DNA from: Candidatus Fonsibacter lacus
Lineage (GTDB): Bacteria; Pseudomonadota; Gammaproteobacteria; Burkholderiales; Burkholderiaceae_C
Assembly: GCA_009921245.1 (NCBI GenBank)
Contig: RFXW01000004.1
Span: 1-35,102 of the forward strand
Length of the DNA: 35,102 bases
Direction: 5' to 3'
In this document: piece after piece, positions 29,650-35,102 of the stretch
Layout: every line of letters begins with the position of its first letter
Numbering within the stretch: the first letter of the stretch is position 1
Translations under genes and position numbers: made by a program
The notes under the pieces: generated by a model
Told to the model about the DNA's origin: nothing
Databases searched by the model: none
The model's input: only the letters and a program-made list of their open reading frames with translations

Positions 29650-30839
29650 ACGGCAACAGCTTGCGCTGGCACGCCGGACATCGGCTGACGCTGCTAACCG
29701 GCGCCTCGCAGTGGTTTCCGCGCCTGTGCCAAGCCATGGCACAAGCGCAACGCCGCATTTGGTTAGAAACCTACATTTTTGACTTTGCCGGCAGCGCGCT
29801 GCAAGTGGCGCAGGCCTTGGCCGATGCCGCGCAACGGGGGGTGCAGGTGCGGGTGATGGTGGATGGCGTGGGCACGCCAGCGATCCCGCCCCACTGGCAA
29901 AGCGTATGGCGTGCCGCCGGGGTGCGCTTGGCGGTTTATGCGCCGCTTGGGCGACTTGGCCTTAGCCTTCCCAGCCAGTGGCGGCGGCTGCACCGCAAGC
30001 TGTGTGTGGTGGACGATGTGGGGTATTGCGGCGGCATCAATGTGGTTGACGACTTGCTCGACCCCACCTTAGGCCAGCTCACGCGGCCGCGGCTGGACTT
30101 TGCCGTTGAAGTGCAAGGCCCGTTGGTGAGCGACATGCGCCACGCCATGCAGCAACTATGGGTGGCACACACGGTGCCCTTGGCGGCGCGACGTGATCGA
30201 CTCGAGCGTATGCGCCATGCCCTGCAGCAAGGTTTGCATGCGGCACCTTGGCCAGCGCCGCAGGCCAGCACGCGCGCGCGCTTGGTGCTGCGCGACAACC
30301 TGCTGCACCGGCGCGATATTGAGCGCGCCTACCGCGGCGCCATGGGGCGCGCGCGCCATGAAATTTGGCTTGCGGTGGCTTACTTTGTTCCCGACTTGCG
30401 GCTGCAGCGGGCACTGCGCTGGGCGGTGCGGCGCGGCGTGAAGGTGCGGATTTTGATTCAGGGTGAGTACGAAAACTTCATGCAATACCACGCCGGTTGG
30501 TACACCACTGCATGGTGCGTGCGCCACGGCATTGAGGTCTACCGCTACCAGCCCAGTGCGTTTCACGCCAAAGCGGCGGTGGTGGACGGCCGCTGGGCCA
30601 CGGTGGGGTCGAGCAACCTTGACCCGATCAGCCTGTTGCTGGCGCGTGAAGCCAATGTCTTGATCGACGACCCTGCGTTTGCTGGTGCTCTCATGCAGCG
30701 ACTGCGGGACGTCACCCAGCACCAGGCCGAGCCGTTGGCGCCGTTGTTGCTCAAGCGCGGGTTTGGACAAAAAGTGCGCGATGTTGCTGCCTATGCCGCC
30801 ATGCGCGTGGCGTTGTTCTTAACCGGCAACCGTTATTAA
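29628..30839 (+). CDS. clsB: Cardiolipin synthase B-like phospholipase D family protein
   Basis: PLD superfamily phosphatidyltransferase of about 403 aa with two HKD motifs: HRKLCVVDDVGYCGGIN (about 122) and FHAKAAVVDGRWATVGSSNLD (about 312). Architecture without long N-terminal membrane helices fits ClsB-type cardiolipin synthases, which make cardiolipin from phosphatidylglycerol and phosphatidylethanolamine. The start is uncertain: no ATG exists in frame near the domain, and TTG 29628 (MATSPGVDGNSLRWH) is my choice. Confidence 0.85.
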   Translation: MATSPGVDGNSLRWHAGHRLTLLTGASQWFPRLCQAMAQAQRRIWLETYIFDFAGSALQVAQALADAAQRGVQVRVMVDGVGTPAIPPHWQSVWRAAGVRLAVYAPLGRLGLSLPSQWRRLHRKLCVVDDVGYCGGINVVDDLLDPTLGQLTRPRLDFAVEVQGPLVSDMRHAMQQLWVAHTVPLAARRDRLERMRHALQQGLHAAPWPAPQASTRARLVLRDNLLHRRDIERAYRGAMGRARHEIWLAVAYFVPDLRLQRALRWAVRRGVKVRILIQGEYENFMQYHAGWYTTAWCVRHGIEVYRYQPSAFHAKAAVVDGRWATVGSSNLDPISLLLAREANVLIDDPAFAGALMQRLRDVTQHQAEPLAPLLLKRGFGQKVRDVAAYAAMRVALFLTGNRY

Positions 30840-30900
30840 ACGGGCCGGGATGTTACAGTAGAAGGCACTTCAAGACACGGCCCTGGCCACATTGCCCCGT

Positions 30901-31596
30901 ATGACTGACAAAGAAGATGGCGTGCCCGTATCGGTCAAGATACGCGAGCGCCTGCAGGCTCAGCGCCAGCGTTTTCACTCCAACGACAACATTGCCGCCC
31001 ATATCTTGCCGGGTGAACTTGACGCCTTACTAAACGAAGTCGCGGGCAAGATGCAAGGCGTGCTCGACAGCTTGGTCATTGATACCGAAAATGACCACAA
31101 CACCGCCGATACCGCACGCCGTGTGGCCAAGATGTACATTCAAGAGGTTTTTCGCGGACGTTACGTTAACCCGCCCGCGGTGACGGAGTTTCCCAACGCC
31201 GAGCACCTGAACGAATTGATGATGGTCGGGCCCATTGTGGTGCGCAGTGCCTGCAGCCACCACCTGTGCCCAGTCATTGGCAAGGTCTGGATTGGGGTGT
31301 TGCCCAACGAGCACACCAATGTGATTGGCCTATCCAAATACGCCCGCTTGGCCGAGTGGATCATGGGGCGGCCGCAGATTCAAGAAGAGGCGGTAGTGCA
31401 GCTGGCCGATATCATTCAAGAGCGTACCCAGCCCGACGGCCTGGCGATCGTCATGGAGGCCAGCCACTTTTGCATGGGCTGGCGCGGCGTGCGCGACCTG
31501 GACAGCAAAATGATCAACTCGGTCATGCGTGGCGTTTTTCTTAAAGACGCCAACCTGCGTCGAGAATTTTTGTCGCTTATTCCGCGGGGGAAATAA
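30901..31596 (+). CDS. folE: GTP cyclohydrolase I
   Basis: Converts GTP to dihydroneopterin triphosphate, entry to folate and pterin synthesis (231 aa). Zinc ligands are Cys118 and His121 in SACSHHLCPVIGKVWIGVLP, and Cys191 in HFCMGWRGVRD. DTENDHNTADTARRVAKMYIQEVFRG is the usual N-terminal core. The N terminus is about 20 residues longer than the core. ATG 30901 is preferred over TTG 30892. It is 3 bases before a BLUF gene, which suggests shared transcription. Confidence 0.95.
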   Translation: MTDKEDGVPVSVKIRERLQAQRQRFHSNDNIAAHILPGELDALLNEVAGKMQGVLDSLVIDTENDHNTADTARRVAKMYIQEVFRGRYVNPPAVTEFPNAEHLNELMMVGPIVVRSACSHHLCPVIGKVWIGVLPNEHTNVIGLSKYARLAEWIMGRPQIQEEAVVQLADIIQERTQPDGLAIVMEASHFCMGWRGVRDLDSKMINSVMRGVFLKDANLRREFLSLIPRGK

Positions 31597-31599
31597 ATC

Positions 31600-31998
31600 A
31601 TGCTGGTGCGTTTGCTTTATGTCAGCCGGGCGGCACAACACGAAGCGCCTGAGGCCATCGATGGTATTTTGTCCACGTCGCGCGCGCATAACATCGACCA
31701 AGGCGGTATTTTTTTGCAAGCCATTGAAGGCGGGCGTGAAGCGGTGAACCGTCTCTATAGCGTGATTGTCAAAGACCCACGCCACACCGACGTGGTGCTG
31801 CTTAGTTACGAAGAGATATCGGAGCGCCGCTTTGGCGGCTGGACCATGGGGCAGGTCAACCTGGCCAAGGTGAACGCCTCGATCGTGCTGAAGTACTCGG
31901 AGCGTCCGGTGTTTGATCCGTATCAAGTCTCGGGGTCGGTGTCGCAGGCGCTGCTCGACGAGCTCATGGCAACCGCGTCCATTATTGGCCGCGCCTAG
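31600..31998 (+). CDS. BLUF-domain protein with a 9-residue internal deletion
   Basis: A 132-aa stand-alone BLUF (blue-light, FAD-binding) protein with a C-terminal helical cap. Conserved Tyr7 (LLYVSR), Asn31 (SRAHN), Gln40 (FLQAIEG), Trp81 and Met83 (GGWTMGQ) are present. In characterised BLUF proteins Tyr and Gln are 42 residues apart (AppA Tyr21/Gln63); here the distance is 33. Tyr-to-Asn (24) and Gln-to-Trp (41) spacings are normal, so exactly nine residues, the GITGVLxx strand, are missing. Flavin binding or photochemistry may be lost. Role near folE unknown. It might sense light or be a decaying gene. Confidence 0.82.
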   Translation: MLVRLLYVSRAAQHEAPEAIDGILSTSRAHNIDQGGIFLQAIEGGREAVNRLYSVIVKDPRHTDVVLLSYEEISERRFGGWTMGQVNLAKVNASIVLKYSERPVFDPYQVSGSVSQALLDELMATASIIGRA

Positions 31999-32010
31999 CG
32001 CGGGCGCGGC

Positions 32011-32760
32011 TCAGGCCGCCGCACACACCGAGCAATCTGGGCGCTTGGCCAGTGTAACGGCGTGCACCTCAAGGCTGCCCGCGTGCAGCAAACGCATGGC
32101 GCCATCGGCCCCGCCCAAGCCGCCGGTGAGTATGCGAATGGCCTCGGCGGCTTGCATGCTGCCCACCATGCCCACCAAAGGCGCCAACACCCCCATGGTG
32201 GCGCACTGTGCTTCTTCGGGTGGCGTGTTGGGGTCAAACACGCAGGCGTAGCACGGTGACTGCGGCCAATCGCAGCGAAACACCGCAAGTTGCCCGTCCC
32301 CCTTGATGGCCGCGCCCGAAACCAACGGCCGACGCGCCTGCACGCAAGCGCGGTTGATTGCTTGTCGGGTTTCAAAGTTGTCGCAGCAGTCCAGCACCAC
32401 GTCGGCGTGCGCGGTGTGTTGGGCAAGCCACGCCGCGTCCGCGCGTTGCGCCACCGCGGTCACGCGAATGTCGGGGTTGATCGCCCGCATCGCCGTGGCC
32501 AAGGATTGCACCTTGGCCTGCCCCAGCCGGTCCATGGTGTGCCCAATTTGGCGCTGCAGGTTGGTTAGGTCAACCACATCGTCGTCGACAAGAGTTACAT
32601 GGCCCACACCGGCGCTGGCCAAATACAGCGCCGCGGCGCAACCCAGGCCCCCCGCGCCCAGCACCAGCGCGTGCGCACCCAGCAGCTGGGTTTGACCCTC
32701 AATGCCGATGCCATCGAGCATGACGTGCCGGGCGTAGCGCAGCAGTTGCTCGTCGTTCAC
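32011..32760 (-). CDS. MoeB/ThiF-family adenylyltransferase
   Basis: E1-like protein (249 aa) that adenylates the C terminus of a sulfur-carrier protein such as MoaD or ThiS. GAGGLGC at 35-41, NLQRQIGHT with the Arg finger at 68-76, DCCDNFETRQAIN at 124-136, and the structural zinc pair Cys170/Cys173 (CYAC) and Cys243/Cys246 (CSVC) are all present. QCATMG holds Cys186. No moaD or thiS is adjacent, so I cannot choose between molybdopterin and thiamine roles. It is 12 bases after ctpA's stop, same strand. Confidence 0.9.
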   Translation of the reverse strand: MNDEQLLRYARHVMLDGIGIEGQTQLLGAHALVLGAGGLGCAAALYLASAGVGHVTLVDDDVVDLTNLQRQIGHTMDRLGQAKVQSLATAMRAINPDIRVTAVAQRADAAWLAQHTAHADVVLDCCDNFETRQAINRACVQARRPLVSGAAIKGDGQLAVFRCDWPQSPCYACVFDPNTPPEEAQCATMGVLAPLVGMVGSMQAAEAIRILTGGLGGADGAMRLLHAGSLEVHAVTLAKRPDCSVCAAA

Positions 32761-32772
32761 GGCCGTAACGGG

Positions 32773-34230
32773 TTAATTGCTGGCGCTGTCTTCTTTGCCA
32801 AGGGTTTGGCTAAGTTTGACGCTCTCGCCGCGCATAAAGCGCAACGCCTGTTGCAGACGAAAATCGTCGTCGTCGCCAAAGGTGGGCAGCAAGCGCTCGC
32901 TGGGGTCTTTGCGGCGCTCTTCTTCGAGCTTGCGCCGAGCCGCCTCGCGCGCTTGCTCGCGCTGCTCAATGGCCTTGGGGTCTTTGCTGGCGCTGGCTGC
33001 TTTGTCGGTTTCTAAGTGCTTGCTAAGGTCACCCTCACGCGTGGACAAGGCCGCAAACAAGTTGCCCTCAGGCGTTTCATCCACGTACATGTCGGGCGTG
33101 ATGCCCTTGGCTTGGATCGAGCGGCCGTTGGGGGTGTAGTAAAACGCGGTGGTGATTTTTAGGCCCGTGTCTGGACCCAGGGGTCGCACCGTTTGCACCG
33201 AGCCCTTGCCAAAGGTTCGGTTGCCCATGAGCACGGCGCGTTTGTGATCTTGCAAGGCCCCTGCCACGATTTCGCTGGCCGATGCCGAGCCCTCATTCAC
33301 CAACACCACCAGCGGCAGGCGCTTGAACACGCCGTCGGTGTCGCGCGTCAGCGTGGCAATCGGGTCACGGCCCGGTCGACGCCAGTAGTCGGTGGCGTTG
33401 GCCCGGTACTCGGTGCGACTTTCTTCAAGTTGCCCGTTGGTGGAAACCACTTTGACGTTGTCGGGCAAAAATGCCGCCGACAACGCCACCGCCGCATCCA
33501 GTAAGCCGCCGGGGTCGTTGCGTAAGTCGAGTACCACACCCTTGAGCTTGGGGTTGGCTTGGTAGATCTCGGTGAGTTTGCGCGCAAAGTCTGACACCGT
33601 GCGGTCTTGGAATTGCGACACCCGCACCCAGGCGTGGTCGGGCGTGACCATCTTGGCCTTGACGCTTTGCGTTTTGATCGGCGCGCGGGTAATGGTGACG
33701 CCAAACGTACGCTCTTCGCTGCGGCGCAAAATGGTTAAGCGCACGTCGGTGTTGGGTTCGCCGCGTATCAGTTTGACCGCATCGTTGATGGTGAGCCCCT
33801 TAATGGGCGTTTCGTCAACGCGGGTGATCAAGTCGTTGGTTTTGAGCCCGGCGCGCGCCGCAGGTGAATCTTCTATGGGTGAGACCACGCGCACCAAGCC
33901 GTCTTCCATGGTGATTTCAATGCCCACCCCAACAAAGCGGCCGCTGGTGCCTTCGCGAAACGACTGCCAGGCTTTGGCGTCGTAGTAGGCCGAGTGGGGG
34001 TCCAGCGCGTTGACCATGCCGGCAATGGCATCGGTGATGAGCTTTTTCTCATCCACCGGCTCCACGTAATCGGTTTTTACGATGTTAAAGACGGTGGCCA
34101 ATTGACGCAGCTCGGCCAGCGGCAGCGGCACGGTTGAACCGCGGGCTGTGGCCTGAAACTGGGTGGTCACCAAGGCGCCGGCCAGCGCCCCCGTGGCTAT
34201 CCAACCCAAGACGCGTAACTTGCTGGTCAT
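32773..34230 (-). CDS. ctpA: C-terminal processing protease (S41 family)
   Basis: Periplasmic S41 serine protease of 485 aa. N-terminal signal/anchor (residues 5-24), helical region, PDZ domain (about 95-180; GRFVGVGIEITMEDGLVRVVSPIEDSPAARAGLKTNDLITRVD), then the protease core with the nucleophile in NEGSASASEI (about 312-321) and Lys342 in GNRTFGKGSVQT. The C-terminal tail (about 405-485) is charged. It lies 58 bases after gpmA on the same strand, a familiar Burkholderiales pair. Substrates unknown. Confidence 0.94.
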   Translation of the reverse strand: MTSKLRVLGWIATGALAGALVTTQFQATARGSTVPLPLAELRQLATVFNIVKTDYVEPVDEKKLITDAIAGMVNALDPHSAYYDAKAWQSFREGTSGRFVGVGIEITMEDGLVRVVSPIEDSPAARAGLKTNDLITRVDETPIKGLTINDAVKLIRGEPNTDVRLTILRRSEERTFGVTITRAPIKTQSVKAKMVTPDHAWVRVSQFQDRTVSDFARKLTEIYQANPKLKGVVLDLRNDPGGLLDAAVALSAAFLPDNVKVVSTNGQLEESRTEYRANATDYWRRPGRDPIATLTRDTDGVFKRLPLVVLVNEGSASASEIVAGALQDHKRAVLMGNRTFGKGSVQTVRPLGPDTGLKITTAFYYTPNGRSIQAKGITPDMYVDETPEGNLFAALSTREGDLSKHLETDKAASASKDPKAIEQREQAREAARRKLEEERRKDPSERLLPTFGDDDDFRLQQALRFMRGESVKLSQTLGKEDSASN

Positions 34231-34288
34231 GGGGCCGAACTATACACCCAGGCTTGCAGCCAACGCCGCCACCGCCGTGCGATTGGGG

Positions 34289-34978
34289 TTATTCCAAGTA
34301 GCCGTGATGCCGCGGCTGCAAATCGTCGTCGAGCTCGTAAATCAACGGCGCGCCGTTGGGGATATTGAGCCCCACAATGTCTTGCTCAGACATCTGATCC
34401 AGGTACTTGATGAGGGCGCGCAGGCTGTTGCCATGCGCGGCAATCAGCACCCGTTTGCCGCTGCGCAGGGCTGGGGCAATCGATGCGTTCCAAAACGGCA
34501 ACACCCGCGCCACCGTGTCTTTAAGGCACTCGGTGCGGGGAAACTCGCCCTCGGGCACTTGCGCGTAGCGTCGGTCGCCAAACTCCCATCGGCTGTCGCC
34601 GTCGGGCAAGGGCGGCGGCGGGGTGTCGTAGCTTCGGCGCCATTGCAGCACCTGCTCGGCGCCGTAGGTTTGGGCCATTTCGTCTTTGTTTAGCCCTTGC
34701 AAGCCGCCGTAATGCCGCTCGTTCAAGCGCCAGCTGTTGACCACCGGCAGCCAGGTGCGGTCCATGTGGTCCAACACGTGCCACAAGGTGTGGGTGGCGC
34801 GCTGCAACACGCTGGTGTAGGCCAAGTCAAAGTCAAAGCCCCGCGCTTTAAGCAACTCGCCTGCGGCTTGCGCCTGGGCCACCCCGGTTGGCGTCAGCGG
34901 CACGTCGGTCCAGCCAGTGAAGCGGTTTTCGAGGTTCCAGGTGGATTCACCATGACGGATAAGGGTAAGCGTGGGCAT
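34289..34978 (-). CDS. gpmA: 2,3-bisphosphoglycerate-dependent phosphoglycerate mutase
   Basis: Interconverts 3- and 2-phosphoglycerate in glycolysis (229 aa). [24 protein letters not shown] puts the phosphorylated His at residue 9, [10 protein letters not shown] and [13 protein letters not shown] follow, and [16 protein letters not shown] gives the second His. ATG 34978 ([12 protein letters not shown]) is preferred to the track's 35071. It ends GYLE and lacks about 20 residues of the C-terminal tail of the E. coli enzyme, which is flexible there. Confidence 0.95.
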   Translation of the reverse strand: MPTLTLIRHGESTWNLENRFTGWTDVPLTPTGVAQAQAAGELLKARGFDFDLAYTSVLQRATHTLWHVLDHMDRTWLPVVNSWRLNERHYGGLQGLNKDEMAQTYGAEQVLQWRRSYDTPPPPLPDGDSRWEFGDRRYAQVPEGEFPRTECLKDTVARVLPFWNASIAPALRSGKRVLIAAHGNSLRALIKYLDQMSEQDIVGLNIPNGAPLIYELDDDLQPRHHGYLE

Positions 34979-35078
34979 AACAAAAGCTTTTTCAAAATCG
35001 TCCTGGGCGCTCGCCGCAGGGCGTGAGGGCGGGTGGGACAGCGGGCAAAGCCCTAAGCCGCACACGTTCAAGTTAACG

Positions 35079-35088
35079 ATTCTAGAAT
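35079..35088. promoter_or_regulatory. TTCTAGAA palindrome with -10-like boxes at window edge
   Basis: The palindrome gives TAGAAT on both strands (35079-35084 minus, 35083-35088 plus), about 100 bases before the gpmA start. The -35 for the minus-strand promoter would lie outside the window, so this is a guess. Confidence 0.25.
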
Positions 35089-35102
35089 GCGCGCTTGGTT
35101 TA

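Noticed and set aside
30842-30883. GGGCCG/CGGCCC repeat and TACAGT box upstream of folE
   Set aside because: A 6-base repeat with a 30-base loop is expected by chance in such GC-rich DNA, and no matching -35 was found.
34289-34978. gpmA considered truncated at the C terminus
   Set aside because: Both catalytic His regions are intact and the missing tail is flexible and variable in the family.

Overview
This window is an ordinary, densely packed housekeeping stretch of a betaproteobacterial chromosome, most likely order Burkholderiales; I cannot fix the family. The assignment rests on gene order and GC content (roughly 60 percent or a little above by eye). The supporting blocks are yqgE-ruvX-pyrR-pyrB-pyrC', rplU-rpmA-obg-proB, hemA-prfA-prmC-grxD, a giant DUF3683 FAD/Fe-S oxidoreductase followed by HIT, DUF971, ubiE, ubiJ and ubiB, and gpmA-ctpA-moeB. 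I see no insertion sequence, phage, CRISPR array, rRNA or toxin-antitoxin locus, and no composition break that would mark an island.

Layout. Bases 1-4710 (+): the end of yqgE, ruvX, pyrR, pyrB, a pseudo-dihydroorotase (pyrC'), a PlsC-type acyltransferase and a DUF2306 membrane protein, apparently one operon with several ATGA stop/start overlaps. Then tRNA-Arg(CCT), an acyl-CoA ligase, a leader rich in inverted repeats with a tiny lipoprotein gene, a terminator and tRNA-Pro(CGG) on the minus strand. At 7.2-11.2 kb ispB (-) diverges from rplU-rpmA and obg-proB (+). At 11.2-13.6 kb rppH (-) diverges from proS (+). At 13.6-17.4 kb the minus strand carries hemA-prfA-prmC-grxD (haem precursor, peptide release factor 1, its methylase, monothiol glutaredoxin). 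At 17.4-27.3 kb the plus strand carries a small membrane protein, the 1287-residue DUF3683 protein, HIT, DUF971, ubiE, a Tim44-like exported protein, ubiJ, ubiB, fmdB-like and DUF502 genes: a ubiquinone-biosynthesis neighbourhood. At 27.4-32.0 kb (+) come aspS, nudB-like, a cardiolipin synthase, folE and a BLUF-domain gene. At 32.0-35.0 kb (-) lie gpmA, ctpA and a MoeB/ThiF-like gene.

Regulation and translation. Translational coupling is common: ATGA overlaps at ruvX/pyrR, pyrB/pyrC', plsC/DUF2306, obg/proB, prfA/prmC and HIT/DUF971, and TTGA overlaps at DUF3683/HIT and ubiJ/ubiB. Several promoter-like -10 boxes (ispB, hemA, obg) lie so close to their start codons that leaderless or near-leaderless mRNAs are possible.

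No obvious new multi-gene system is present. The most noteworthy observations are: (1) the BLUF photoreceptor after folE lacks exactly 9 residues between its conserved Asn and Gln while all other key spacings are kept; (2) the 6635-6837 leader holds several nested and mutually exclusive inverted repeats, a strong SD and a 30-codon ORF joined by TAATG to a lipoprotein gene; (3) a perfect TTGACA-N7-TGTCAA repeat sits between hemA and a small membrane-protein gene; (4) the metal-ligand-less PyrC'; (5) an uncharacterised giant flavin/Fe-S oxidoreductase sits at the head of the ubiquinone cluster.
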